Positions 47,026-58,074 of a stretch of 64,000 bases of DNA are shown in pieces. Source of the DNA: Novosphingobium huizhouense. GTDB taxonomy: Bacteria > Pseudomonadota > Alphaproteobacteria > Sphingomonadales > Sphingomonadaceae. How positions within the stretch are numbered: position 1 is the stretch's first letter; the number at the start of each line of letters is the position of its first letter. Under the pieces are notes generated by a model, which did not search any database, had not been told where the DNA came from, and was given only the letters and a program-made list of their open reading frames with translations. The translations under genes and the position numbers were made by a program. The stretch spans positions 496,001-560,000 of the forward strand of contig NZ_JAILXZ010000003.1 of assembly GCF_020179475.1 (NCBI RefSeq), read 5' to 3'.

Positions 47026-48078
47026 ATGAGCAGCAAGACCGTCGTTCCGCTTTCCCTCGCCACCGTCGCGCTCGCGGCGCTTTCGCTCGCCGGGTGCGGC
47101 TCGCAGGGTGGCGGCAGCCGCGACCAGGTGCGCGCGGTCGGCTCCTCGACCGTCTACCCCTTCGCCAAGGCGGTGGCCGAGCAGCTTGCCAAGTCGGATC
47201 CCTCGATCAAGTCGCCGATCATCGAATCCACCGGCACGGGCGCGGGGATGAAGCTGTTCTGCGCCGGCGTCGGCCCGCAGCACCCCGACATCGAGGACGC
47301 CTCGCGCCGGATGAAGAAGTCCGAGTTCGAGGAATGCCAGAAGAACGGCGTGAAGGAGATCGTCGAGATCCAGGTCGGCCTCGACGGCGTCGCCTTCGCC
47401 GAGGGCAGCAAGGGCCCCGGCATCGCGCTCACGCCCGAGGACGTCTACAAGGCGCTGGCCAAGAACCCCTACGGCAAGCCCAACGCCGCCAAGACCTGGA
47501 AGGACGTGAACCCGGCGCTGCCCGACGAGCCGATCCTGGTCTACGGCCCGCCCTCGACCTCGGGCACGCGCGATGCGCTCAAGGAGCTGATCCTGGGCAA
47601 GGGTTGCGACGCCAACCCCGAGATGAAGGCGCTCAAGGAAAGCGACAAGGACAAGCACGAGGCGATCTGCGGCGAAGTGCGTGAAGACGGCGCCTATGTC
47701 GACGCCGGCGAGAACGACAACCTGATCGTGCAGAAGATCGAGGCCAACCCCAAGGCGATCGGCATCTTCGGTTTCTCCTACCTCGAGGAGAATTCGGACA
47801 AGCTCAAGGGTCTGACCATGTCGGGCATCACCCCGACCTACCAGACCATTTCCGACTTCACCTATCCCGGCGCCCGCCCGCTCTACATCTATGTCAAGAA
47901 GGCGCACCTCAAGGCGATCCCGGGGCTGCAGGGTTATGTCACGGAATGGTCAAAGGCGTGGGGCAAGGGCGGACTGCTGGCCAAGCTCGGCATGGTCGTC
48001 GCGCCCGACGACGTGATCGCCAAGAGCACCAAGGCCGTCGCGGACCTGCCCGTGCTCGACGGCAACGAACTGAAGTAA
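47026..48078 (+). CDS. pstS: Phosphate ABC transporter substrate-binding lipoprotein PstS
   Basis: High-affinity phosphate-binding protein. 350 residues with lipobox LAGC in the signal peptide, then the Pst ligand-binding domain (RAVGSSTVYPFAKAVAEQL, ESTGTGAGMKLFC, PPSTSGTRDALKEL). Phosphate-contacting Ser/Thr/Arg are in the SST, STGTG and STSGTR segments. ATG 47026 follows AGGAAGGA. pstC follows after 16 bases. Confidence 0.96.
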   Translation: MSSKTVVPLSLATVALAALSLAGCGSQGGGSRDQVRAVGSSTVYPFAKAVAEQLAKSDPSIKSPIIESTGTGAGMKLFCAGVGPQHPDIEDASRRMKKSEFEECQKNGVKEIVEIQVGLDGVAFAEGSKGPGIALTPEDVYKALAKNPYGKPNAAKTWKDVNPALPDEPILVYGPPSTSGTRDALKELILGKGCDANPEMKALKESDKDKHEAICGEVREDGAYVDAGENDNLIVQKIEANPKAIGIFGFSYLEENSDKLKGLTMSGITPTYQTISDFTYPGARPLYIYVKKAHLKAIPGLQGYVTEWSKAWGKGGLLAKLGMVVAPDDVIAKSTKAVADLPVLDGNELK

Positions 48079-48094
48079 GGAAGACGATCGCATT

Positions 48095-49477
48095 ATGTCG
48101 CCAGCCATCCTGCTCCTGCTCGCCTTCGGGTTGGGTCTCGTCGGCTGGCTGGCGGCACGCTCGCGGGCCTGGGCCTTCCGCCGCTCCGCTCCGCTCGGGC
48201 GGATCCACTCGCTGCCGGGCTTCCACGCCTGGTACGTGGCGCTGTGGATCGCCGTCCCCGCGCTGCTGTTCGCGTTGGTGTGGAACGCGCTGAGCCCCGA
48301 ACTGGTCACCCAGAGCGTGCTTTCGGATCCGGCCGCGGCGGCACTGCCGGCCTTCGGCTTCGAGCGCGATTCGATGCTGGCGGAGGCGCAGGCGGTCGCG
48401 CTCGGCAATGCGCCCGCGGTCTTCAACCCCGATGCGCAAGGCCTGGTCGAGCCCTATCGTGCGGCGATCTTCCGCTACGAGGTGATCGGCCTTGTCGCGA
48501 CGCTGGTGATCGCGCTGGCCGGCGGCATCTTCTCGTTCCTCCGGCTCAAGCCCGATTTCACCGCGCGCACCCGGGTCGAACGCGCGGTGATGGGCCTGCT
48601 GCTGGTCGCCTCGCTGGTCGCGATCCTGACCACGCTCGGCATCATCGTCAGCCTGGTGTTCGAGACGGTGCGCTTCTTCACCATGGTCTCGCCCGTCGAC
48701 TTCCTGTTCGGCACGCACTGGGCGCCCGACCCGATGAGCAGCGGCGCGCCCGACGGCAAGCAGTTCGGCGCCATCCCGCTGTTCTGGGGCACGATCTACA
48801 TCGGCGCGATCATCGCGATGATCGTCGCCATCCCGCTCGGGCTGATGAGCGCGATCTACCTGACGCAGTACGCCTCGAACACCGTCCGCCAGGTGATGAA
48901 GCCCCTGCTCGAGATCCTCGCCGGCGTGCCGACGGTGGTCTACGGCTACTTCGCCGCGCTGACCGTCGCCCCGGCCGTGCGCGATGCGGCGCAAGCGATC
49001 GGGATTTCGAGCGCCTCGACCGAAAGCGCGCTTGCCGCGGGCCTCGTGATGGGGGTGATGATCATCCCCTTCGTCTCGTCGATGGCCGACGATTCGATCG
49101 CGGCGGTGCCGCAGGCGATGCGCGACGGCAGCCTTGCGATGGGCGCGACCAAGGCTGAGACGATCAGCAAGGTGCTGGTGCCCGCTGCGCTGCCCGGCAT
49201 CGTCGCCGGCGTGATGCTCGCGATCAGCCGCGCGATCGGCGAGACCATGATCGTGGTCATGGCCGCAGGGGCTTCGGCCAACCTGACCGCCAACCCGTTC
49301 CAGTCGATGACCACGGTGACCTTCCAGATCGTGGCGATGCTGACCGGCGAAGGCAGTTTCGACCACCCCGCCACGCTGTCCGCCTTCGCGCTCGGCATGG
49401 TCCTGTTCCTGGTCACGCTGACCCTGAATTTCATCGCGTTGCGCGTCGTCAAGCGCTACCGCGAAGCCTACGAGTGA
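48095..49477 (+). CDS. pstC: Phosphate ABC transporter permease PstC
   Basis: Inner-membrane permease. 460 residues, longer than the approximately 320 of E. coli: an N-terminal region of about 150 residues with two extra membrane helices and a spacer precedes the permease core (from FFTMVSPVDFLFGTHWAPD). The EAA-like cytoplasmic loop AMRDGSLAMGATKAETISKVLVPAALPGI contacts PstB. pstA follows after seven bases. Confidence 0.94.
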   Translation: MSPAILLLLAFGLGLVGWLAARSRAWAFRRSAPLGRIHSLPGFHAWYVALWIAVPALLFALVWNALSPELVTQSVLSDPAAAALPAFGFERDSMLAEAQAVALGNAPAVFNPDAQGLVEPYRAAIFRYEVIGLVATLVIALAGGIFSFLRLKPDFTARTRVERAVMGLLLVASLVAILTTLGIIVSLVFETVRFFTMVSPVDFLFGTHWAPDPMSSGAPDGKQFGAIPLFWGTIYIGAIIAMIVAIPLGLMSAIYLTQYASNTVRQVMKPLLEILAGVPTVVYGYFAALTVAPAVRDAAQAIGISSASTESALAAGLVMGVMIIPFVSSMADDSIAAVPQAMRDGSLAMGATKAETISKVLVPAALPGIVAGVMLAISRAIGETMIVVMAAGASANLTANPFQSMTTVTFQIVAMLTGEGSFDHPATLSAFALGMVLFLVTLTLNFIALRVVKRYREAYE

Positions 49478-49484
49478 CCGGCAG

Positions 49485-50744
49485 ATGAGCGACAGCATCG
49501 ATCAGATCCAGACGGCGCGCCGCGCGCGGATGCAGGCCGGGCTCGCCCGCCGCTACCGCGCCGACCGCGCGTTTCGCTGGCTCGGCCTTTCGGCCATCGT
49601 GTTCTCGGCGCTGGTCCTCGCGTTCCTGCTGGTCTCGATGACCTCGAACGGGATCGCCGGCTTCCAGCGCGCCGAGTTGCGCTTCCAGGTGCCGCTCAAG
49701 GGCCAGCTGCTGGTCGATCCGGCGCGCCTGTCGCAGGCCGATCCGCTCGGCGCGCTCGAAAGCGCCGGCCTGCCGATGATCGTCGACACCGCCGCCGACC
49801 AGGCGCTAGGCGCGGGCGGCGCGGGCTATCTCGCGCCCGGCGCGTGGCGCGACCTCGGCATGCGGATCGTCGCGCACCCCGACTTGCTCGAGCAGGCGAC
49901 GGTCGACGTCTCGCTGCCCGCCAGCGACGACCTTGCCGCCGCCCGCCGTGGCTCCGGCGACAAGGCGCTGCAGGACGCGGCCTATGGCCTTGGCCGCAAG
50001 GGCCAGCTGGTCCGCGCGATCGACTGGGGCTTCCTCTCCCGCTCCGACGCCACCAGTCCGCAGGCGGTGGGCATCTGGGGGGCGCTCAAGGGTTCGATCC
50101 TGACGATGCTCGTCACGCTCGGCCTCGCCTTCCCCGTCGGCGTGCTCGCCGCGCTCTATCTCGAGGAATACGCCACCCGCAATCGCTGGACCGACCTGAT
50201 CGAGATCTCGATCAACAACCTGGCGGCGGTTCCCTCGATCATCTTCGGCCTGCTCGGCCTCGCGGTCTTCCTCGGCCTGTTTCCCAATTGGCGTTCCGCG
50301 CCGGTGATCGGCGGCATGACGCTCGCGCTGATGACGATGCCGGTCATCGTCATCTCGGGGCGCAACGCGATCAAGGCGGTGCCGCCCTCGATCCGCGACG
50401 CCGCGCTGGCGATGGGCGCGAGCCCGGTGCAGGTGGTGTTCCACCATGTCCTGCCGCTCGCCCTGCCCGGCATCCTCACCGGCACGATCATCGGCATGGC
50501 GCGCGCGCTGGGCGAGACCGCGCCGCTGCTGATGATCGGCATGCGCGCCTTCGTCGCCAGCCCGCCCTCGGGCTTCACCGCGCCGTCGAGCGTGCTGCCC
50601 GTGCAGATCTTCCTCTGGTCCGACGAGATCGACCGCGGCTTCATCGAGCGCACCAGCGCGGCGATCGTGGTCCTGCTCGTCTTCCTGCTCCTGATGAACG
50701 GCCTTGCGATCTACCTTCGCAACCGCTTCGAAAAACGGTGGTAA
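49485..50744 (+). CDS. pstA: Phosphate ABC transporter permease PstA
   Basis: Second permease subunit. 419 residues, also enlarged at the N terminus: a helix at about 30-52 is followed by a periplasmic region before the permease core ([34 protein letters not shown]). The EAA loop [29 protein letters not shown] is present. Starts at ATG 49485 and ends one base before pstB. Confidence 0.94.
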   Translation: MSDSIDQIQTARRARMQAGLARRYRADRAFRWLGLSAIVFSALVLAFLLVSMTSNGIAGFQRAELRFQVPLKGQLLVDPARLSQADPLGALESAGLPMIVDTAADQALGAGGAGYLAPGAWRDLGMRIVAHPDLLEQATVDVSLPASDDLAAARRGSGDKALQDAAYGLGRKGQLVRAIDWGFLSRSDATSPQAVGIWGALKGSILTMLVTLGLAFPVGVLAALYLEEYATRNRWTDLIEISINNLAAVPSIIFGLLGLAVFLGLFPNWRSAPVIGGMTLALMTMPVIVISGRNAIKAVPPSIRDAALAMGASPVQVVFHHVLPLALPGILTGTIIGMARALGETAPLLMIGMRAFVASPPSGFTAPSSVLPVQIFLWSDEIDRGFIERTSAAIVVLLVFLLLMNGLAIYLRNRFEKRW

Positions 50745-50745
50745 C

Positions 50746-51579
<834 letters not shown>

Positions 51580-51590
51580 AGGAACGCGAA

Positions 51591-52277
51591 ATGGTCGCCG
51601 AACATACCGTCAAGGCATTCGACGAGGACATCACCCGCCTGCGCGGGCTCGTCGCGGAAATGGGCGGCCTTGCCGAACTCTCGATCGCCGAGGCGATGGA
51701 TTCGCTCGTCTCGGGCAACGAGGAACTGGCCAAGGGCGTGATCGCGCGCGACAAGCGCATCGACCAGCTCGAGGCGGAGGTCGATCGCCTGTCGGTACGC
51801 GTCCTCGCGCTGCGGGCGCCGATGGCCGACGACCTGCGCGAAGTGATCGCCGCGCTGAAGATCGCCGGGGTGATCGAGCGCATCGGCGACTATGCCAAGA
51901 ACATCGCCAAGCGCGTCGGCCATATCGAAGGGCGCAAGCGCTTCGAGCCGCTGACGCTGCTCCCGGTGATGAACGAGATGGCCGGCGACATGGTCCACGA
52001 CGTGCTCACCGCCTACGCCGCGCGCGATGCGGTGGCGGCGGCCGAGATCGTCCAGCGCGACGCCAAGGTCGACGCCTTCTACGACAGCGTGTTCCGCAAC
52101 TTCGTGTCTTACATGGTCGAAAATCCCGCGACGATCAGCTCCGTGGCGCAACTGATGTTCGTTGCTCGCAACATCGAGCGGATCGGCGACCAGGCGACCA
52201 ACATCGCCGAAATGGTCCATTACGCCGCCACCGGCACCTATCTCCCCGAGCGCGAAGACGTTCCGCCGCCGGCGTAA
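51591..52277 (+). CDS. phoU: Phosphate transport regulator PhoU
   Basis: Links the Pst transporter to PhoR and represses the Pho response under phosphate excess. 228 residues in two PhoU three-helix repeats (residues about 15-105 and 120-210), with the metal-cluster motifs EVIAALKIAGVIERIGDYAKNIAKR and ARNIERIGDQATNIAEM. Start ATG 51591 follows AAGGA, 11 bases after pstB. Confidence 0.96.
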   Translation: MVAEHTVKAFDEDITRLRGLVAEMGGLAELSIAEAMDSLVSGNEELAKGVIARDKRIDQLEAEVDRLSVRVLALRAPMADDLREVIAALKIAGVIERIGDYAKNIAKRVGHIEGRKRFEPLTLLPVMNEMAGDMVHDVLTAYAARDAVAAAEIVQRDAKVDAFYDSVFRNFVSYMVENPATISSVAQLMFVARNIERIGDQATNIAEMVHYAATGTYLPEREDVPPPA

Positions 52278-52353
52278 CAAACTGCCCTGCGGGCTGGTCA
52301 CACGGCGGTAACATTTGGCGTGTCTTGCGCGCAGGACTGTCACGGAGGAATGT

Positions 52354-53043
52354 GTGTCGGCTCCCAAGCTGCTTCTCGTCGAAGATGATACCGCGCTGGC
52401 CGAACTCGTCGAATACCGCTTCCGTGGCGAAGGATACGATGTCCGCACCACCGATGACGGCGACGAGGCGCTGCTGCTGGCGGCCGAGGACACCCCCGAT
52501 CTCGTGCTGCTCGACTGGATGATCGGCGGCACCAGCGGCATCGAGGTCTGCCGCCGCCTGCGCCGCAACAAGTCGACCGCGCACGTGCCGATCATCATGC
52601 TGACCGCCCGCCATGACGAGGACGACCGGGTGCGCGGGCTTGAAACCGGCGCCGACGACTATGTCACCAAGCCGTTCTCCCCGCGCGAACTGATCGCCCG
52701 TGTCGGCGCGGTGCTGCGCCGCGTGCGGCCCGCGCTTGCTGGCGAAACCATCACCGTCGGCGACCTGACGCTCGATCCCACTGCGCACCGCGTCACTCGC
52801 CGCGGGGAATCGCTCAAGATCGGCCCGACCGAGTTCCGCCTGCTCAAGCATTTCATGGAGCACCCGGGCCGCGTGTTCTCGCGCGGACAGCTGCTCGATG
52901 CAGTCTGGGGCAGCGGATCGGACATCGAACTGCGCACTGTCGACGTCCACATCCGCCGCCTGCGCCAGGCGATCGCCCTGCCCGGCGCCGCCGATCCCGT
53001 GCGCACCGTGCGCTCGGCCGGCTACGCGCTCGAAGGCGTCTGA
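52354..53043 (+). CDS. phoB: Phosphate-regulon response regulator PhoB
   Basis: OmpR-family activator of the Pho regulon. 229 residues: receiver domain with phospho-acceptor Asp54 (LLDWMIGG) and acidic pocket VEDD, linker, then winged helix (FRLLKHFMEHPGRVFSRGQLLDAVWG, ELRTVDVHIRRLRQAI). Start GTG 52354 follows GGAGGA. One CTGTCAC half-site is just upstream (52337), so autoregulation is possible. Confidence 0.95.
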   Translation: MSAPKLLLVEDDTALAELVEYRFRGEGYDVRTTDDGDEALLLAAEDTPDLVLLDWMIGGTSGIEVCRRLRRNKSTAHVPIIMLTARHDEDDRVRGLETGADDYVTKPFSPRELIARVGAVLRRVRPALAGETITVGDLTLDPTAHRVTRRGESLKIGPTEFRLLKHFMEHPGRVFSRGQLLDAVWGSGSDIELRTVDVHIRRLRQAIALPGAADPVRTVRSAGYALEGV

Positions 53044-53074
53044 CCGCGCCTCGAGCGCCGCTCCCGGCGCTGGA

Positions 53075-53347
53075 TCAGATGCCCATCAGGCGCGAGACGT
53101 CGAGATCGTCGATCGTGATCCACTTGTTCACGTAGTTGACGTAGTAGAGCCCGAAAAGCACTGCCGAAAGGATCGTGGCGCGCAGCGCGACGCGCCCGGG
53201 ACGCCAGTTGGCCGGCGCCGAATGTGCCTGTCCCGGCACGCGCTCCACCCCCAGCTCGTCCGCCGTCCGCACCCCGAACGGCATGACCAGGAACGCGGCG
53301 AACACCCAGAACAGCGAATAGATCGCGACGATCGACGTCCACTTCAT
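53075..53347 (-). CDS. DUF1467 membrane protein
   Basis: 90 residues, two membrane helices (SIVAIYSLFWVFAAFLVM and ATILSAVLFGLYYVNYV). The first helix and following VRTADE motif are typical of DUF1467, a small protein found beside rnj in alphaproteobacteria. Function unknown. Last gene of the minus-strand nuo run, 20 bases after rnj. Confidence 0.88.
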   Translation of the reverse strand: MKWTSIVAIYSLFWVFAAFLVMPFGVRTADELGVERVPGQAHSAPANWRPGRVALRATILSAVLFGLYYVNYVNKWITIDDLDVSRLMGI

Positions 53348-53367
53348 CGTCCGGCCACCTTTCAGGC

Positions 53368-55020
53368 TCAGCTTTCGCGCAGCAGGATCTGGACCACCGG
53401 CTTCTTGCCCGACCAGCGCTGCGCCGCGCGCCTTACCGCGAGCCGCACCGCTTCGGCAACCGCCACGCGGTCGCGCTTGCGGTCGCCCTTGAGGGTACGC
53501 ACCGCCTCGGCGCCGTCGCTTTCAGCCTCGATGATGAAGTCCTGCAGGTCCTCGTCCAGCGGCAGTCCGACCGGCGCGACCTGGACCGGCGAGACCAGCT
53601 TGCCATCGCGCGACACCGCCAGCGAGACCGCGACGATCCCGCCCTGCCCCAGCTTGCGCCGCACGCCCATCGCCTCGCCATCGGCGGGCGCGATGATGTC
53701 GCCGTCGAGAACGAGCCGCCCGGCGCGCACTTCGGTCAGCTTGTGCGGTCCATTGGGCGCGAGGCGGACGAGATCGCCGTTCTTCTGGACGATCGTGCGG
53801 GGGATGCCCTCGGCCTTGCCCAGGCGGGCCTGCTCGGTCATGTGGCGGATCTCGCCGTGCACCGGCACCAGGATCTGCGGCCGCAGCCAGTCGTAGAGCG
53901 CGACCAGCTCGGGCCGCCCCGGATGGCCCGAAACGTGGATCATCGACTGCCGGTCGGTGACCAGATGGACGCCCTTTTCGACGAGCTGGTTCTGGATCCG
54001 CCCGATCGACAGCTCGTTGCCCGGGATCTGCCGGCTGGAGAACAGCACCACGTCGCCCTTCTCGAGCTTGATCGGGTGCTGGTCGGCGGCGATGCGCGAC
54101 AGCGCCGCGCGCGGCTCGCCCTGCCCGCCGGTGGCGAGGATCAGCACCTCGCCGCGCGGCAGGTCCATCGCCGCATCCATCGAGATCGGATCGGGGAAGT
54201 CCTGGAGGTAACCGCAGGCCTGCGACACCGCGATGATACGGTCGAGCGAGCGCCCGGCGACGCAAAGCTGGCGCCCGGTCGCCTCGGCCACCTCGCCCAG
54301 CGTCTGCAGCCGCGCGACGTTCGAGGCGAAAGTCGTCACCACCACCCGGCGGCCCTTCAACTGCTCGATCGTCTCGAGCAGCCCCGCCCGCACCGCGCCC
54401 TCGGAGCCCGAGGGGTTGGGATTGAAAACATTGGTCGAATCGCAGACGAGCGCGAGCACGCCCTCGTCGCCGATCGCGGTCAGCTCCTCCTCGGTCGCAG
54501 GGGTCCCGATGCGCGGCTCGTCATCGAGCTTCCAGTCGCCGGTGTGGAACACGCGGCCATAGGGCGTGTCGATCACCAGCGCATTGCCTTCGGCGATCGA
54601 ATGCGCCAGCGGCACGTAGCGGATGTCGAACGGCCCCAGGCTGAACGCGGCCTCGTTGGGCACGACGTTGAGCTCGACGGTCTTGTCGAGCCCCGCCTCG
54701 ACCAGCTTCTCGTTGACCAGACGCGCGGTGAACGGCGTCGCATAAAGCGGCACGCCGAGCTCCTGCGCGAAATAGGGAACTGCGCCGATGTGATCCTCGT
54801 GCGCGTGCGTGAGCACGATGCCGAGCAGGTCTTCGGCGCGCTCCTCGATGAATTCGAGGTCGGCGAAGACCAGGTCCACCCCCGGATAGTAGGGGTCGGC
54901 GAAGGTCATGCCGAGGTCGACCATCAGCCACTTGCCGTTGCAACCGTAGAGGTTGACGTTCATCCCGATCTCGCCCGAACCGCCGAGTGCGAGGAAAAGC
55001 AGTTCCTTGCCGGGCTTCAC
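53368..55020 (-). CDS. rnj: Ribonuclease J
   Basis: Endo/5'-3' exoribonuclease for mRNA decay and rRNA maturation. 550 residues: metallo-beta-lactamase fold with the HxHxDH motif (LTHAHEDHIGAVPYF), then the beta-CASP insertion and C-terminal domain (VHGEIRHMTEQARLGK). ATG 55020 with AGGAGA upstream. Lies downstream of coaX. Confidence 0.96.
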   Translation of the reverse strand: MKPGKELLFLALGGSGEIGMNVNLYGCNGKWLMVDLGMTFADPYYPGVDLVFADLEFIEERAEDLLGIVLTHAHEDHIGAVPYFAQELGVPLYATPFTARLVNEKLVEAGLDKTVELNVVPNEAAFSLGPFDIRYVPLAHSIAEGNALVIDTPYGRVFHTGDWKLDDEPRIGTPATEEELTAIGDEGVLALVCDSTNVFNPNPSGSEGAVRAGLLETIEQLKGRRVVVTTFASNVARLQTLGEVAEATGRQLCVAGRSLDRIIAVSQACGYLQDFPDPISMDAAMDLPRGEVLILATGGQGEPRAALSRIAADQHPIKLEKGDVVLFSSRQIPGNELSIGRIQNQLVEKGVHLVTDRQSMIHVSGHPGRPELVALYDWLRPQILVPVHGEIRHMTEQARLGKAEGIPRTIVQKNGDLVRLAPNGPHKLTEVRAGRLVLDGDIIAPADGEAMGVRRKLGQGGIVAVSLAVSRDGKLVSPVQVAPVGLPLDEDLQDFIIEAESDGAEAVRTLKGDRKRDRVAVAEAVRLAVRRAAQRWSGKKPVVQILLRES

Positions 55021-55053
55021 GTCGTCTCCTTCAACTTTGTCATCCTTGTTCCG

Positions 55054-55836
55054 TCAGGCGAGCGCCGCTGCGCGTTCGCCGAGCAATGCGATGCCGTCGA
55101 GCGTCAGGTCGGCGTCGACGTGATCGAAGATCTCGGTGTGGTCGCCGAACAGCACCGCCAGCCCGCCGGTCGCGACCACTTGCGCCGGGCGGCCGATTTC
55201 ACTGCGCATACGTGCGATCAGACCTTCCATCATCGCGACATAGCCCCAGAACACGCCGATGTGCATCTGGTCTTCGGTGTTACGCCCGATCACGCTGCGG
55301 CTCGCCGGCGCCTCGATGGCGATGCGCGGCAGCTTTGCCGCCGCACTGACCAATGCGTCGAGCGAGAGATTGATCCCCGGGGCGATGATCCCGCCCTTGT
55401 AGGATCCCATGAAGTCGATGTGGTCGAACGTCGTCGCGGTGCCGAAGTCGACGACGATCAGGTCCCCGGCATACTTGGCGTGCGCCGCAATCGCGTTGAC
55501 CGCACGGTCCGCGCCGAGCGAGCGCGGCTCGTCGACATCGGCGATGAAGCCGTAGCTCGCGAGGCCTTCGCCCGCGACCAGCGCGTCGATCCCGAAATAC
55601 TTCTGCGACAGGACCTTGAGGTTGTGCAGCGCGCGCGGGACGACGGTCGAGATGACGATCTGCCGGACCGCGTGGCGATCGAACCCTTCGAGCTGGAGCA
55701 ACTGGAGCAGCCATACCGCATATTCGTCGCCGGTCCGGCGCGGGTCGGTAGCGACGCGCCAGCGTCCCTTGATCTCGCGCCCGTCAAACAGCGCGAAGAC
55801 CACGTTGGTGTTGCCCACATCCACGGCCAGCAGCAT
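55054..55836 (-). CDS. coaX: Type III pantothenate kinase
   Basis: First step of coenzyme A synthesis. 260 residues: phosphate motif [16 protein letters not shown] at the N terminus, catalytic Asp in [22 protein letters not shown] and the P-loop-like ATGGLA. The start at 55836 is set by the N-terminal motif; the frame remains open upstream in the birA gene. 38 bases after birA. Works with coaD (7114-7626) in the same pathway. Confidence 0.96.
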   Translation of the reverse strand: MLLAVDVGNTNVVFALFDGREIKGRWRVATDPRRTGDEYAVWLLQLLQLEGFDRHAVRQIVISTVVPRALHNLKVLSQKYFGIDALVAGEGLASYGFIADVDEPRSLGADRAVNAIAAHAKYAGDLIVVDFGTATTFDHIDFMGSYKGGIIAPGINLSLDALVSAAAKLPRIAIEAPASRSVIGRNTEDQMHIGVFWGYVAMMEGLIARMRSEIGRPAQVVATGGLAVLFGDHTEIFDHVDADLTLDGIALLGERAAALA

Positions 55837-55874
55837 CGGCTTCGTCCTTCTCCCGATCGATCGCGAGTGGCGCG

Positions 55875-56588
55875 TCAGCCGACCAGATCGATGTCGCCGG
55901 CGTGGATGGCACGGGTCGCGCCATCCGCCAAGCGCAGAAGCGCGACGCCATCGCCATCGATCCCGCCGAAAGCGCCCATCAACAGGCCGTGCTCGCGGTC
56001 GTTCACGCTGATCAGGCTGCCCACCGGCATCGCACGCGCCAGCCATTCCTGCCGCAGTGCCGACCATTCGCCGCAGTGCCAGCGGGTCAGCGCCCAGTGC
56101 CATTCCTGCGCCAGCGCCTCGGCGAAGGCATCGCGCGAAACCCGGAAGCCGAGCGATTCCAGCGAGGCGGTCGCGCGGTCAGGCAGGTCCGGGGCTTGCG
56201 CGAGGTTGACGCCGATGCCGACGACGATGCTGTCGCCTTGCCGTTCGAGCAGGATGCCGGCCAGCTTGGCCTGGCCCGCCAGCAGGTCGTTGGGCCACTT
56301 GAGCACCAGCCCCTCCAGCCCCGGCGCCAGCGCCATCACCGCGCGGTGGACGGCAAGCCCGGCCACGAGCGCAAGGGTCTGCGGCAGCGGATCGCCGCTG
56401 CGCAGATGCGCCACGGTCGAGCCCATGAAATTGCCGAACCCATCGGACCAGACGCGACCCGCGCGCCCGCGCCCCGCGACCTGGCGGTCCGCGACCAGCC
56501 AGTCGCCCTCGGGCGCGGACTCGCCCGCGGCAAGCCGGTCGAGCAAGGCCGCATTGGTCGAGCCGATCTGCGCGACCGTCTCGATCAT
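55875..56588 (-). CDS. birA: Biotin--[acetyl-CoA-carboxylase] ligase
   Basis: Activates biotin and attaches it to biotin carboxyl carrier protein. 237 residues without the N-terminal DNA-binding domain, so it does not act as repressor. Motifs: [26 protein letters not shown] (biotinyl-AMP loop), LKWPNDLL and [10 protein letters not shown]. Between nuoN and coaX, the usual alphaproteobacterial order. Confidence 0.95.
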   Translation of the reverse strand: MIETVAQIGSTNAALLDRLAAGESAPEGDWLVADRQVAGRGRAGRVWSDGFGNFMGSTVAHLRSGDPLPQTLALVAGLAVHRAVMALAPGLEGLVLKWPNDLLAGQAKLAGILLERQGDSIVVGIGVNLAQAPDLPDRATASLESLGFRVSRDAFAEALAQEWHWALTRWHCGEWSALRQEWLARAMPVGSLISVNDREHGLLMGAFGGIDGDGVALLRLADGATRAIHAGDIDLVG

Positions 56589-56610
56589 GCCGCGCCTCTT
56601 GCCGGGCGCA

Positions 56611-58074
56611 TCAGGCGTGGAACAGCGCCGCTGCGGCGTTGCCCGCCAGCGCGTGCAACCAGTTGGTCAGCAGGTAGCCGAGCGGCGAGATGAACACCGA
56701 GGCGATCACCAGCAGCACGCCATGGGCCAGCTCCGACTTGCCCCGGACCTTGTCGGCCGCCTCGTCGAAGTACATCACCTTGACCACCTTGAGGTAGTAG
56801 AAGGCGCCGATCACCGAGGCGGCGATGCCGATCGCGGCAAGCGCGACGAGGTTGGCCTGCACCGCAGCCTGGAACACCACGAACTTGCCCCAGAAGCCGA
56901 ACAGAGGGGGAATGCCGGCAAGGCTGAACATCACCGCAGCCAGGGCTGCAGCAAGGCCCGGGCGGGTCTTGGACAGGCCGGCAAGCTCGGCGATCGATTC
57001 CACGGGCTCACCGTCTTCGTCGCGCAGCATCAGGATCGCGACGAAGCCCGCGACCGACATCGCGACGTAGATCGCGATGTAGATCAGCATCGCCGCCGCG
57101 CCCGGCTGGTTCGCGCAGGCAAGGCCGATCAGGATAAAGCCGACGTTGTTGATCGACGAATAGGCCATCAGGCGCTTGATGTTGTCCTGCCCGATCGCGC
57201 CCAGCGCGCCGATCACGATCGACAGGATCGCGGCGAAGATCACGATCTGCTGCCAGGCCTGCGGCGCGGCGCCGAAGGCGACCAGGCTGACGCGCATCAG
57301 CAGCGCCAGCGCCGAAACCTTGGACGCTGTGGCGAAGAAGGTGGTCACCGGGGTCGGCGCGCCTTCGTAGACGTCGGGCGTCCACATGTGGAACGGCGCG
57401 GCGCTGATCTTGAAGGCGAGCCCGGCAAACACGAAGACCATGCCGAACACCGCGCCGGTCGAAAGCGTGCCGCCCGCGATCGCAGCGCGGATGCCTTCGA
57501 AGCTGGTGGTGCCGGTGAAGCCGTAGGTCAGGCTCACGCCGTAGAGCAGGATGCCCGAAGCGAGCGAGCCGAGCACGAAGTACTTGAGGCCCGATTCCGC
57601 CGAACGCTCGTCGTTGCGCAGCAGCGCGGCGAGCACGTACGAGGCAAGGCTGTTGAGCTCGAGCCCGATGTAGAGCGTGAGCAGGTCGGTGGCCGAGACC
57701 ATGATGCCCATGCCGAGCGCCGCGAACAACACCAGCAGCGGGAATTCGGCGCGCATCGCCTTGAAGCGATCGAAGAACGCAGGCGCGACGATCAGCGTGA
57801 CCGCTGCCGACGCGTAGATCAGCAGCTTGCCGAAGGACGAGAAGGCATCGGCGCGGTACTGACCGAAGAAGGCGGCGGTATCGGCGCCCATTGCGGCACC
57901 GCACAGCGCGGGCGCGGCGATCAGCGCCGCAGCGGTGAGCACGGCAACGCTGGCGATCGAGATCGCGCGCGCGGCCTTGTCACCGGCCCAGGCGGCCCAC
58001 AGCAGCAGGATCAGCCCGGCAATGCTGAGCAGTTCCTCGCCGGCGACGAGGTGGAGAGAGCGGACGAGTTCCAT
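56611..58074 (-). CDS. nuoN: NADH-quinone oxidoreductase subunit N
   Basis: Antiporter-like proton-pumping subunit of complex I, 487 residues with about 14 membrane helices. Conserved charged residues lie in the YIGLELNSLASYVL and the TAFHMWTPDVYEG-type block (here AAPFHMWTPDVYEGAPTP). Start overlaps the nuoM stop (TGATG). Confidence 0.97.
   Translation of the reverse strand: MELVRSLHLVAGEELLSIAGLILLLWAAWAGDKAARAISIASVAVLTAAALIAAPALCGAAMGADTAAFFGQYRADAFSSFGKLLIYASAAVTLIVAPAFFDRFKAMRAEFPLLVLFAALGMGIMVSATDLLTLYIGLELNSLASYVLAALLRNDERSAESGLKYFVLGSLASGILLYGVSLTYGFTGTTSFEGIRAAIAGGTLSTGAVFGMVFVFAGLAFKISAAPFHMWTPDVYEGAPTPVTTFFATASKVSALALLMRVSLVAFGAAPQAWQQIVIFAAILSIVIGALGAIGQDNIKRLMAYSSINNVGFILIGLACANQPGAAAMLIYIAIYVAMSVAGFVAILMLRDEDGEPVESIAELAGLSKTRPGLAAALAAVMFSLAGIPPLFGFWGKFVVFQAAVQANLVALAAIGIAASVIGAFYYLKVVKVMYFDEAADKVRGKSELAHGVLLVIASVFISPLGYLLTNWLHALAGNAAAALFHA

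Noticed and set aside
52337..52343. PHO box before phoB
   Set aside because: Only one CTGTCAC half-site is present, too close to the start codon, without the 11-base repeat.
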